A stretch of 64,000 bases of DNA from Ophiosphaerella korrae (taxonomy: Eukaryota; Ascomycota; Dothideomycetes; Pleosporales; Phaeosphaeriaceae). The DNA is taken from NCBI GenBank assembly GCA_028456385.1, contig JALNQF010000018.1, positions 342,700-406,699 on the forward strand, read 5' to 3'. Below, piece after piece: positions 1-11,888 of the stretch. A program made the translations under genes and the position numbers. The stretch's first letter is position 1. Every line of letters starts with the position of its first letter. The notes beneath the pieces were generated by a model. That model was not told where the DNA came from and did no database searches. It worked only from the letters and a program-made list of their open reading frames with translations.

Positions 1-3000
1 CCCGCGGCGACAATTTCGGGCCGACAATCTTGCCCGTTCGGGAGTCGGTGACATAGTGTTGGGTCAAGTCCATAATGCCATCAAGGGTGGAAACTGTGTA
101 AAAGTGTCCGCAGGAGAGAAAGATTAATGGGTCTTCGTCAAGCTCTATTTCGCCGTATTTCGTGAACATGATAAAATCGACATGTTTTTCAAGGATATCC
201 GGTGCACAGCAGATCCGGCAAAACTTAGAATCCGGACACAACTCCCCACAAGCCCCTGGACATTGATGTCCGCAAGATATCAGTTTCTTTTCGCAGCGAA
301 GATCGCAAGGAATGATATCACAGGGGACCGCGCATGGCATACTGCAGGGATCGCGCCGGTGACCACAACTCCATCCACATTGCTCTGCGCAAGGGGGACA
401 CGGATCACTACACTTCTTGGGGCATCTGCTATGTCTGCAACGTACTTCACAAGGACGATCGCAGGGAGAACAGGGAGTGTCGGAATGGCATGGCTGATTG
501 CAGCTGTGCGAGCAGGTTGTGAATAATCGTCCGCAGAGACTCTTGCAAGAACCGTGATCATCGGTGTGTATACAACTCCGGCACGGCTTCTGGCATTCGT
601 GTCCGCAAGACAGGAGGCTGCCACACGGATGGGGGCATTCGATATCGTTCGTGTTTTCATGGCACGGTATCGTGATACTATGGCCACAGCCGGGCATTTC
701 TCGTGCCACGAGCTGTTTGCATTTTACCCCGGCAAGATTCTTCACATGTTGGTATTCCACCTCTTTGGCCGTATGTCCACATGGAAGGACGACGTCCAGA
801 ATCTTCTCGCTGCATTTCCCGCACGGAATATTGCATTTCTTCGAACACGAATGTCCACACTTCTTTACCCTTGTGCACAACGCCATACACTTAACCGCTT
901 CATGCAGCGCGTTGGAATGGCACTTGAGCGCGCAACTATGTCCGCAGCTTAATCTCATCCCGCATTTCTCCGCACATCCACCCTCTGGGGCATAGATGGC
1001 AAAGTCGTCAGGGGAAGAGACGTAGATTTTGTTATTGGGGTGACGGGAGTAGTGGAGCTCTAGTTTTGGACTGATATTGCCACTTTTTTCAAACAGTTGG
1101 ATGACAGATGACCACATTGGGGCGGAAGAGGAGGTTTTGGCGTTGCCAATTATGTACATACCATGTTTGGCGCGACTAGAAGTGAGAGATAAAGTTAATG
1201 ACTTATCATTGGATTCAAAGATGTAGAATAGAAACTTCATACACTTACCTCAAGAGAACGTTGATTCTGTTAGGCGTCTTGAGAAACCCGCAATTCTGAT
1301 TTAGGTTGCTTCGTACCAGGGAGACTATAACGACAGTTGCCTCCTCACCCTGATGAACAAGTAGTGTGGGTATTTAGTTGCCTAAGACAAATGAGTCGCA
1401 ATTTCTCTTACCTGAAAATTGTCCACGCTAGCCATCCTCAACTCATCCACCAACTTCCCTTTTCTCAGCTGGTGCGGCGAATCCTTACTACCACCACCTT
1501 GTCTCTTATCCATATCAACCTCCGAGGCATCCAAATCCTCTAAATCTTTCTCCCCTATGATCAAGTCCACCAAATTTTCCAACATATCCCTCAATATCCT
1601 CAATTGCCCCATGTAAGGTGTCAAAACTGCAATTTCACCAGGCTTATACTTCCCTTGTCTGCAGAGATGTCTCACTAACGCCGTCACCATTTCTGCCTCC
1701 CATATATTCGTCTTACTTTGCATCGGGTCTTCGGGATCACCGGCGTCCTCTATGTTGCGGTGGTCAAGCCAGTATAACCTACGTTTCATACCGGAAACTT
1801 CAGGGTAGGAGCTTGTGTCTGGGTGGTCACGGAGGTTAGGGTAAAGAATCTCGCGAACGAGGGTGGAGATTGCAGGATGCATTCGTCGCTGAAGGTCCAG
1901 CTGTGCGATAGGGAATCGGCTTCCTTCCCTTCTCTCCCCCTCTTCTACATCCATGTTCCAGTCTCCGAAACGCGAGTTGGCTAGTCGTTCGAATAGCGAT
2001 TCATCGAGGTTGTATTTAGGCCCTGCGCGACTATATTCCATCGAGAGTTTAAGGTTCGAAATTCGTGGACGCAATTGAAGATGATCCCCAATCAATATCG
2101 CATGCTGGATCGACGGTAATAGTACGGTGAGAACGTGTGCCTCTAGAACCTCCCCAGCTTCCTCACAGATGAGAACCCTAGCGCGAAGACCACGCAAAAG
2201 ATCAGAATTATTTGCCAGACCTATTGTTGTTACTCCTACGATATGAAATCGGTCGAGAAGTTGCGTATCTGATTCGTTGAATAGAGATGTATAACGTTGC
2301 TTCTCCATGGAGTGGCTTTGCATTAGGCTATGGAACCTTTGCGAAAGTTCATTAAAAGCCGAATCGTGCCAGTATTTATATAGACGAGCGCGTTCCGATT
2401 CTTTCAGCGTCCAAACATCTACAAAGAGTAGCTGGTCGATAAAGCGTTCGGTGTCACTACAGGTCCAGTCGCCAGGTGCATCACCGGAAAGCCACATTTC
2501 CATTGCAGCATTATCCCTCGATACGGAGTCAAGACTAACATCCACTCCTTCAGATCCGCCACCGAATATTCTCTCCGCCTGCGCCGGAAACCTCTTCTTC
2601 AGATAATCATTTACCACTCTCACATTGCCGTCTTCAACCTGTCTGCACACCTCTTGAATTTCCGCTCTCAAATTGTCTAAATTCTCCCGACAATGGCCTA
2701 TTTTCTTCCCCAAACCTCTGATGCGTGGAATATTTATATTTTTCTTGTAGTTTTCGAGTGATAGGGCTTCTAGATGGGGCGATGGACTACGAGAGCCAAT
2801 TCGTAAAATATTTTTGACGCCGGAATTGAGAAGCTCATTGAGAAACTGATCGAGTGCATGGTTGGTATAGCAGCTATGAAAGTTTAATGAGCTTTTTTGT
2901 AATCCCTAAATACTAATGGATGTGGAGATGAATTCAGGATCGTTGAGTCAACAATTAAGGATTAGAACATTACAGTAAAACAACTTACACGCACAAAATC

Positions 3001-5371
3001 GGTCCTAACTCTAATGAATCCCTGTTCTCCAACAAGCACCTTGCGATCTGTATTCCCACATAGGACTTTCCGGTACCTGGAGAACCTTGAATAAGTGCTA
3101 CTTCATGTCTCAACGCTGAAATCATCGCAGCCGCCTGGCCGCTATCTAGAGTGGTTTCGTTAGAGAGCTGAGTGGATAACGTGTGGGGATCATGGGAGAG
3201 TGACATAGTGAGTGGTGTGATGGTACTGTTGCTGTTGTTGTTTGTAGATGTGGGGATACAGGAGAGGTCGAGGGTAGCGTTGTTGAGAAGGTATGCGGGT
3301 GGAGGGATGACGGTTTTGACTTCGGTATAGGTTGATGCTGAGTCTTGAGTAAATGCGTTGTCGTGCGCACGGGGAGCCAACCAAGTAGTAAATGGAATAT
3401 GAGCTGGATTTTTGTGTAGAGATTGGAGGCATCGCAAAACTCCTTCAAAGGAATTGTATAACACAGCGGGAAACTCAACCAAAATGAGTGGTCTAGATGA
3501 GAGAGACGAGCGTCTGTTGCTACTGGCGAGAGAGACAAGATTGGACAGATCGACCTTGCAGGTCGGACTCGCCAGGCGCAGTGTAATCATTGCTCTTTTA
3601 GCGCTGCTTGCTAGATCGCGGATTTCCAAGGATCTGTGCTGCTCATCATGGTCCGAGGCGCATATCTTCCTCTTTGAAACTAGCAAGAAAATCACAGTGA
3701 TATCCTCCTCTTCTTTATCGATGACGGCTAGTATTGCCCCTCCTTCCCGCAACCGAGACTCGCGCCACCACTGTTTTCTCTTCACCAAATTTGAATTCCT
3801 TATCCGACGGAACTGGTCAAATTCAATCTCAATCTCCACTCCCTTTATCGAATCAGAGTTGATCCGCTGGATCTTAACATCAGAGTAGATCCGAACAGGA
3901 GTTGGACTGCCGTTGCGCAGGATTTTGCGTTTGATTCGCTAATCGTCATTATGAACAAGGTCGTTCCAATTTTCTAAGATCAAGCGGACGGAGTCTCGGA
4001 GTAAACCCGAAGTATCTTCTCGTAGAAGGCGAAACTGGGAGTCAAGGAGTTGAAGAATACCCGTTTCGTGATGTTTGGATGGGGAATTGGGGTTATGTCG
4101 TGTAGGAAGGAAATCTAGTCGCTGATCGCAGAGGATTTCAGAGAGCGTGGGTAAGATTCTAATATCCGAGATGATTGCGTGGTCATTGTCATGGCGGGGA
4201 CCGAGTTGGGAGAGCTTGCCAGGAAGATCGACACACAGCTCAGGAGGGCGCCATTCCGGCTGCTGCTGTCGGGAAGTAGTTGTGGCACGAACTTTAGCTG
4301 CATTGGAGGCAGAGATGGTGTCCCCCATGTAAAGTATGTCTTTGATCTTGAGGGTATTCTCATGTGCAGAACGGACGTCGAGACTGGAAAGGTCACGGTC
4401 GATGTCCTTGACGTGATAACAACTGCAGAGCTGTTCGACGATCCCCCTAAATTCCGTCTTGATCGCAGCCCCCTGGTTCAGCGTTAAGGTACTGAGCAGC
4501 GCCTTTGTTGCCAGCAACAGCGCCTTTTCAACCTGTAATACTTCACCCCTAGCAATACTCTCATTCCTGTCATCCACTTCAGATGTCATCTGAACTAAAC
4601 AGTTCGCAATCTTCCTAAAAAACTCAACCCCCCTATTACCATCGTGTCCATAAACGACATTATATATAGTTCCCACCGCTTTCTCGAAGGCAAGCGAGTG
4701 CCTAATCTCATCGTGCGAGATAAGGCGAAGAAACAGGATACAATGAGGGTCGAACATGGGATTTAGAACGCTGTAGGATGTGGAGAAGTTTGTTTCGACA
4801 ATTTGTCGGATTCGGGCGAGGCCGTCTTTAGTGGCAAGGTTGTTGATAAACGTTTGTCTTGATTCTGTGGAGGTAGTGATCGCCGAGAGGCCTGTTTGAA
4901 GGAATTCTTGTATTTGATCCTTTGATAGATCCGATGCTGTCTGCCGGTTGAAGTTGAAGCTGTTGAAGCTGTTCGATGTGGTAGGTCGACTCGAGGTTCC
5001 GCTTAGAATTCCTTGTTAGGACTAGATGCCTCACCCACTCATGATACAACTACTGACCTAGAAGTCCAGTTCCTCTCGCCTCCCATCTTAGTAGTGTGGT
5101 CACGACGGTGTGGAAATCCTCTAACGGAGGCCATGGACTTAGATCCACTTGCCCGTCCTCCCCTCCCGCCATCATCCCTGTGGTCGGAATTTGCAACAGC
5201 AGCTCCCCGATCACCACGACCAACGGCGGAATTCCCACGACCAGAGGCTCTTGGTTTAGGCCACCGACCTCGACGAGCGCCACGACCAGGACTTTCACCC
5301 GATGCACTACCACGACTGCGGCCTACATTGCAGTGACCTCGTGGGTTGTTGCTGCTGCTGGTGTCTGCCAT
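1..5371 (-). CDS. ZNFX1-like NF-X1 zinc-finger helicase, 3' end cut off; one in-frame TAG
   Basis: Superfamily 1 RNA helicase of the NFX1-finger type. Inferred exons: 5371-5058, 5001-2989, 2873-1412, 1349-1249, 1175-<1, all GT-AG with matching phases; the first intron has a CTAAC branch site. About 1,688 codons are visible. The N-terminus is Gly/Arg-rich; a conserved family region with ARIRQIVE follows; Walker A is GSPGTGKS (about residues 744-751). Further motifs are CYTNHALDQF, CEEAGE, GDHLQLRP, SVDNFQGEE and LLSRAKHGMYIIG, then many Cys/His NF-X1 fingers (CGHSC, CGHEC types) and FLSCGHFYTVSTLDG running off the window. ZNFX1 relatives act in small-RNA inheritance and antiviral RNA sensing; the fungal role is unknown. 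A TAG at 3941-3939 (codon 459) lies between two conserved blocks in the same frame and no phase-compatible intron removes it. It may be a recent null allele, readthrough or a sequence error. Confidence 0.88.
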
Positions 5372-6803
5372 ACGCGGGTGTCGGCCGCCTAGAGTCCTGA
5401 ATTGATAGATTAGTCCAGTTAAGGAAAATAGCTGAATGGGACAGGGTGAGAAAGGCTTAATTACTGATGGGGAGCGGAGAAGCGTCGGATGAACTTAACT
5501 CGATGCTGACGCTAAGCCAGATCTAGAGAGCCTACGTCAACATCCACTCAACACATGCACGCCTTCTCATACGTACTAAATCTTGACTTGGAACTCAGTG
5601 AATAAGGAGCTAGCCATGCGCTAACTGAATGTGAATACTTCGTAGTTTTCTTCTCTCTTACACGGAAATCTCTCTCAAGGATGGCCCATCTGGATAACCG
5701 GAAATGTTCGGGGTCGCTTTATTCAAGCCGCAACCCCACTCCATTTACTACGGTATGGCGGGGTACTCCAAGCTCGAGCGATATTGCTTGATTAGCGGCG
5801 TACAGCCACAGCTTTGTGAGGCATGATCTGTTTTGCATCTTTTCTGGTCCAACTGTCCGTGCTAACCAAATAGGAGTTTTATGTGAACTTGTCCTTATGC
5901 AATCCTCGTTATGTGAATAAGCTGCTGATATAAACATTCGCACGGGATGGTTTATTCAAATGATACTGTGCTATCCCACAAAAGGCCGTTGGGATGCCCC
6001 GTCAAGCCCAATCCCGATTCCAGTCACCCTGGAACCGGTGTGGTCGACGCAGCGCCTCAGTCTAGTCCAATCTAATCCAACGGCTTCGATTGTAACGTTA
6101 CTTTGAGGATTGTAATAGCACCGTGTTTGGTCCCCATTGGCGCTGGTGTTTGATTGGCCGGTTCTAGATTCTCGGCTGAGGCCGGAGCATCGATGAAGCC
6201 CAATAAGATAGTTGACTTGCGTTGCGCGCCAAAAAACCGGAAGCTAATTGTGCAAGCGAGTATAGTTTGCCGGGGAAAGACAATTAGTGGGCATTGAATT
6301 ACATGGCCTAGCCAAGTAGATCCGATAGCGCCTTCGCTGCTGTAGACGAATGTTCGGGAAATGGACTGATGTCATTTGCCAGCCCCGCGGCAATAATTCG
6401 TGGCCACCGCTCTGGCAAGAATAAGTTACAATCCGAAGTTTATCCTCGGCTTCCATTACGTCTCCCGCCATCAACTAATTATGCCTAGCAGGTGCGAGAC
6501 ACTGCGCAAACAACGTGGCGACTTTATTAAAAGCCATTTGTGGTAGTTATTTGCTTTAATAGCTCAAATAATCAACTCTTCGGATAAACCTAGATTGTAA
6601 CTTATTCTTGCCAGAGCGGTGTGGCCGATTCCTGAGATGAGGTAAGCAGCACATCAGACTGCCAACATCCACAATCATATTTATTTTCCTTGAGTCTTTC
6701 TTTCATATCTTAGGGAAGGGCCATTTCAATAGACCATCATTAACGTTAATTATGAAGCACTGTCAGCACACGAGCTGGCTAAGCCTTTGCTCCGAAGGCG
6801 AGT
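5372..6803. other. intergenic, no gene recognised
   Basis: This 1.4-kb stretch holds the presumed promoter of the minus-strand helicase at its left end. Only short, non-conserved reading frames were seen (for example 5719-5943 minus). No RNA gene or repeat was recognised. Confidence 0.5.
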
Positions 6804-7154
6804 ATGCCAAGGTTGAAGGAGCAAGCGGAAAGGGACGATTCGATCTCTGAGCTAATAGACAACGCAGCACACTGCTTGATTGCTTCCTTATTCTACTTTG
6901 AGCTGGGCTCGATTCCCGATAAGCATAAAGGGAGGTATGTAGGCTCAGGACGTATATTGTGCTCTCTATCAGTGAGGCCACCTAAGAAATACCACCAGCT
7001 GGGACTGCATTTCCACGCCCTGGAGTCCACCTTTTCATTCTGTCACATGTTATGCAGAGATCCTAAAACAGCAGGTGGCGCGAAGACGGCTTCCCCACCC
7101 GATCCAATGCCAGCCGTAACTAGTCAGAACATCACATATCGAAGTGAAATATAG
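6804..7154 (+). CDS. fragment of a fungal hypothetical protein
   Basis: ATG-initiated 116-codon frame. Residues about 13-60 (with LIDNAAHCLIASLFYFEL and then a GRY..GRILC segment) look like a block I associate with uncharacterised fungal proteins, from memory only. The rest has no recognisable feature. An in-frame stop lies a few codons upstream of the ATG and no clear introns were found, so this may be an exon or a remnant of a larger gene. The region between its end and 7538 (383 bp) is the presumed promoter of the following GTPase gene. Function unknown; existence uncertain. Confidence 0.3.
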   Translation: MPRLKEQAERDDSISELIDNAAHCLIASLFYFELGSIPDKHKGRYVGSGRILCSLSVRPPKKYHQLGLHFHALESTFSFCHMLCRDPKTAGGAKTASPPDPMPAVTSQNITYRSEI

Positions 7155-7537
7155 GGCGGTTGTTCTTGTACAGTGGAGCGATCGTCGTGCAAACATAAGC
7201 TCAACAGTTCTTCTTGAAGCTGATATCAAATCAGAGCGATGCTTGGTTTGTTGGGAATGAGATTTTCGGTGAAGCATGCAGGCCAAATCCAGTTTCGTTG
7301 ACTGATTTTGATTGGTCCACAGATAAGAGGAAAGTGGCCTCCATAAGAACATCGTAGTGCAGATGCACACTTACCCATCTCACTCTCTTACGTTGAGTAT
7401 TTGGATTTAAATCGAAAGACAAAGGCTCAATCCGCTGCTTCTACATACCTCTCGATTGACTGCGACACCGAAGCTTTTCAAGATCAGATTAGTTCAACTC
7501 TACCAAGGCGACCTAATTCACGGTTGCCATTTTCACC

Positions 7538-9897
7538 ATGTCGACTGACTCCTCAGGTAATTCCGAGTGGGACAATGTAACACCTTCCAGCACACCAGTC
7601 GCTATCAGGTCTAATGCTGTGACTACGAAATCTCTCGAGGCTCTTCAAGGCAACGAACAACGCAAAGTCATCGATATTGTTGACAAGCTTCGCCGCACAG
7701 GTCTAGGAGGCATTGTATCTCTACCACAACTTGTCGTCTGCGGTGATCAGCCTAGCGGCAAGAGCTCTGTTCTTGAGGCTATTACAGAAATACCCTTTCC
7801 GCGAAAAGAAAATCTTTGCACAAGGTTTGCGACCGAAATTATTCTCCGCCGAGACGTGGTATCCACAATCAAGATAACCATTAGTCCAGACAAACATCGC
7901 TCGCGAGAGGAACAAAATCATTTGAAATCATTTACCAAAATCTATTGAAGATTTCTCACAGCTACCTGACATCATCGAAGATGCAACGCATGCAATGGGC
8001 CTTGGACGAGTTGGAGACATCAACTCAAGAGCATTTTCCCGAGATGTTCTGTCTGTCGAGATTTGTGGACCTGAACGACCACAACTGTACGTCGCTTAAC
8101 TAATCATGTTACGAACCACAGCCTAACTGTTCTAGCACCCTTGTCGATCTACCTGGGCTCATTCACGTCACTAACAAGGCCCAGACGGAAGCCGATAAAG
8201 AACTGATCTTGAACCTTGTCAAAGACTACCTCAAGAACCCGCGCACGATAGTTTTGGCTGTTATTTCTGCTAAAAATGATTTTGCGAACCAGATCATTTT
8301 AGATCATTGTCGCAATATTGATACGGATAAGAGCCGAACCCTGGGGATCATCACGAAGCCTGACTATCTTCGCGAAGGCACCCAAAACGAGATAGATTAG
8401 CTTGAGCTTGCACAGAATAAGAACATACATTTCAAACTTGGTTGGCACATGCTGAAGAATCGCGCAGAAGATGAAATGTCCTTCACGTTCGCTCAACGCA
8501 ACGAAGCTGAAGCGGTGTTCTTCTCTAAGGGGCTCTATAATGATCTTCCACGTGAGAGCGTAGGAATTGATTCACTCCGGCGACGTCTTAGTCATTTGCT
8601 CTTCAAGCATCTTCAGAAAGAGCTACCTTCACTGAAGGATGAAATACATAGCAAGCTGCGACTTACAGTAGACGAGATGGATAAGCTTGGGGAAAAGCGG
8701 ACAACGACCAGCGAGCAACGTGTGCTGCTCATTAAGATCAGCATGCACATCCATGACATTCTGAAATCTGCAACGAATGGATATTATGAAAATTTGTTCT
8801 TCGGCAACCTGGATGTTGAGGCCGCAGTCGACTCAGACAAAAATCTCCGGCGTTTCCGAGCTGTTGTCCAATATCTTAATTTAGAGTTTGCTCAGAACAT
8901 TCGTGTTAGAGGTCACACATACTCAGTGGGAGCCGGTCCAGGAGATAGTGATCTTGATACAGCGGACGAAGACAACATTCAGCGTGAGCTGAGCGACATG
9001 GAGGACGACGAGTCTTACTCGGATATGCCAAAACCTCGAAAACTTTCTCGGCCAGATGCAATCAGATGGGTGCAAAAAATTCTCGAGAGATCTTGTGGCC
9101 TTGAGCTTCCCGGAAACATCAACCCATTACTCATAAGTCAATTATTCTGGGAACAGTCTCGACCATGGGAAGGGATTGCAGCAAAGCATATCGAGAAGGT
9201 TTCACGTGCCTGTAAAGACTTCGTCTATATGGTCTTGAAGCACATCGTGCCACCAGATCTTCAGGAGCGACTTGCAAGCCTTTCCATTGATGCAGCCCTT
9301 GCTTCTGCAGTACAAGCTTTCAAGGAGGAACTATGCAAGATAGTCAAGGATAAAAGTCGTCATCCAATGACATACAATCACTACTTCACCACCACACTTC
9401 AAAAGCAACAACAGCGAAAGTTCCAGAAGATCACCAACTCTGCTGCGCAAGCGTCAGAGGTAGAGGAATATTATCAGAAATCCAATCATACCCGAATTGA
9501 TCAAGAAAAGATGAAGGAAGCCATGGCTGCTGCTGTCGTGCAAGACATGGATAAGTTCGGTGCAGCAGAAGCTCTTGATAACCAACGAGCCTACTACAAG
9601 GTACGTATACATGCAAGAACTGACCTAATTATCTGCTAATCAGTTAATTAAGATGAGATGAAGTACTTTGTCAACGCTGTTGCCAAACAGGTCATCGAGC
9701 GCCATCTAATCGGGCCACTCCCAGACATTATACTATCTCCACTTGTCATCACTCAGCTCAGCGATCGAGAAGTCGAGTAAATTGCTGCGGAGCCTCCAGA
9801 GATCACACAGCAGCGAGCGTTTCTTGAAAACCGGAAGCAGATGCTTGAGAAAGGGTTGGAAACATTTAGTAGTGCTATGGGCGGCTTGAAGCATTAA
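7538..9897 (+). pseudogene. dynamin/Mx-type large GTPase, multiply disrupted
   Basis: Dynamin-superfamily GTPase as found in many copies in filamentous fungi. Visible parts are G1 (GDQPSGKSS, residues about 69-77), the G2 region with FPRKENLCTRFATE, G3 (VDLPGL, after an intron at 8087-8135), G4-like TKPD, a middle/stalk region, and a C-terminal GTPase-effector part ending at 9897. Lesions: the frame breaks near 7936-7940 in an AAAA run (one extra A restores continuity with the next block). TAG at 8398-8400 sits between EID and LELAQNK. The acceptor after the donor at 9601 (about 9654) leaves the frame one base off. TAA at 9778-9780 sits inside the effector region. The start ATG follows a tract typical of fungal leaders. 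At least four independent lesions make this a pseudogene rather than a mis-called gene. Confidence 0.88.
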
Positions 9898-11183
9898 GGA
9901 AAACGGGGGAATGAAGTGTACATCAATACGTTCCAGTCCAAGTAGTCACTTACATCTAAAATCTCCATGATACGTTTTGAGATTTGAAGGAGGCGAGTGG
10001 CAACTCAAGGAAATGTGGCGGTGGCTGTGTGGCCGTAATTTTATAAGTAATTCGTTTCCAAACATGCCGTAAGGGCCGCGTGGCTAGAAGGATCTACCTA
10101 ATATTATTGGTTAGCGCTTCTGTCCAAAGTGCCGACCTGGGTGGCGACCTTGCACGAATTGGCATGCGAAGGTAGACATAAGGCTGATGCTGTTTTCCAA
10201 AGCATGGTAGCGCTACGTCTGGTGTGGCGCGAAGATCTATGCAAGACCGTCACCCCTGGTCGGTACCTCTGCAAGCCATAAACAAGGCTGACGGTGTATT
10301 ACACGATCCTCACCGCATCCATCACAATTGCCTACCGCAATAAAGCACAGAGCAGTAGATATCAGTGCCTCCACTAGGTTCCCCAAAATGAGATTTCGCG
10401 AAACAAAGACACAAGGATCGATTATCGGCAGCGTGAGCTTCTGATCCTTGGCGAGCTATTGGGACAACAATGCATACTGAGCACGAGCGTGGCCTAGGTA
10501 GGGAAAGCGAGTCGTTAAAGATACATGGAAGAAGCGCCTCTTTTTGAAAAGTTGCTTACAGTTTTCAATACAAATCTGAACATTTCCTATGTTGGTAAGA
10601 TAATGATACGCAGGCGCCGTTATTATTCAAAAACGTTCTCCACGGAACGGTCGAATGTATCGTGTTTTCGCTCGTTCTAGGAAGTATCACGAGTGTCTTC
10701 ATCGCAATCAGCGTTGCGACGTGTGTACAATAGAACCAAGAGTTTTACGTTATTTGCCTGAGGCAAAAACGACCTGGCGTCAAAGCGAACGACACATTGC
10801 AAATGAATGGCTACCTGCGGCTGAGAACAAACCATCTGGACCCAGTGTTTAGTGTTTAGTCACAAGCCACTCTTTGATATTTGGCGTTCGCGCAAAACAC
10901 CCATAGCCTCAATTATCCAATGAGAGGACGCTCGTGGCAAAGATGGGAATTAGACTGACTGAAAGCCCTCAAATTCTGTGTACTTCTGCCAGCGTCTCCG
11001 GCGATTGTTCGTGATCAGATCCTATAACCAATAACAACTATTGATTAGCGTTGCAGGCCAATAAAATAATAAAGGTCGTACGTGAAGACCTTCAGCGCAT
11101 AGAATTTATCCCTCTAATGAAATAGCTCACAGGGAGTATCTACTCTGCCTTGTTCAATATCTATTCATTATCCTCAACTCGAA
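9898..11183. other. intergenic, no gene recognised
   Basis: About 1.3 kb without a convincing gene. A 65-codon frame at 10655-10852 (plus) has no recognisable motif. No RNA gene or repeat was seen. Confidence 0.45.
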
Positions 11184-11840
11184 ATGAATATCGAAAAGCT
11201 CTTGAGTCCCAGTACACGTTCTTCCGAAAGTATAAACGAGAGTCCGGATGAAACATATTCTTCCAATTTTACATATCCACCGTTGTTTTACCAGCAAGAC
11301 AAAACCGGGGAGACCCGATTAACGAGCTCAACAACCCAAGACAATAACAATGAGAACAATACGTTATACTACCTTTCTTCACGTCAGAAACCCCATTCAT
11401 CAGACGCAGTACCCAGTCGATTTACTTGCGAACTAAACCAATTGATGCCGTCCAATCACCCGTCGTTAATAGTATCGTGCGTGGCCATTCCAGATGCCAA
11501 TGGCCAGCGTCATCCAAGAAGAACATATATATGTCCAATTTGTAACGCGGGCAAAGCGGATAGTCCGACACGTAAAGACAAAGCCACTTCTTGGGTATAC
11601 CCGATCTGGTTTCAGGCGCATATAGAGGCCAAACACGTCATGTTATTTCGAAGTCAGAATTCAAAAGGCTTCACATGCTGGCTGTGTCCATGCGATGGAC
11701 ATGTATCTTGTCAAGCGAGTCCCATTCGAACCCTTCCCACAGTTACCCCCCCTTTCATCATGTCTGCGACTCTCACCTTATTGAGCTCGTCGGGGCTGAG
11801 TAGGTGGTACTGGTCTAGGTATAGTCACCAAGACTTCTAG
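11184..11840 (+). CDS. putative zinc-finger hypothetical protein, possibly frameshifted near its 3' end
   Basis: A 218-codon frame from ATG. The N-terminal 90 residues are Ser/Thr/Asn-rich and disordered-looking. A C2H2-like unit follows (YICPICNAG ... HIEAKHV, residues about 114-153), then a second Cys pair (FTCWLCPCDG). After a run of seven C at 11746-11752 the protein loses zinc-finger character, while the +1 frame reads FHHVCDSHLIELVGAE, which supplies His/Cys residues; a one-base slip in the C run would join them. This suggests a transcription-factor-like protein whose end is broken or mis-assembled. No family is named with confidence. Confidence 0.42.
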   Translation: MNIEKLLSPSTRSSESINESPDETYSSNFTYPPLFYQQDKTGETRLTSSTTQDNNNENNTLYYLSSRQKPHSSDAVPSRFTCELNQLMPSNHPSLIVSCVAIPDANGQRHPRRTYICPICNAGKADSPTRKDKATSWVYPIWFQAHIEAKHVMLFRSQNSKGFTCWLCPCDGHVSCQASPIRTLPTVTPPFIMSATLTLLSSSGLSRWYWSRYSHQDF

Positions 11841-11841
11841 G

Positions 11842-11888
11842 TGTCCCATTTCTGGACCCCTACCAGGGAGGGGTCCAGAAATGGGACA
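11842..11888. repeat. perfect 20-bp inverted repeat (hairpin), 7-nt loop
   Basis: Positions 11842-11861 and 11869-11888 are exact reverse complements separated by 7 nt (accaggg). The arms are GC-rich (TGTCCCATTTCTGGACCCCT). It lies two bases after the stop of the preceding frame. It could form a strong hairpin in RNA or a cruciform in DNA. Not recognised as a known element. Confidence 0.9.

Noticed and set aside
554..995. Long plus-strand reading frames opposite the NF-X1 fingers
   Set aside because: They are antisense to the helicase exon, whose Cys/His finger pattern is unmistakable on the minus strand.
3890..3960. A short intron hiding the helicase TAG
   Set aside because: The only GT...AG pair of suitable size (GTTCAT...GGCAG, 50 nt) shifts the frame and leads quickly to a stop; the conserved sequence continues in the unspliced frame.
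5013..5392. Pro/Arg-rich plus-strand frames
   Set aside because: Antisense shadows of the Gly/Arg-rich first exon of the helicase.
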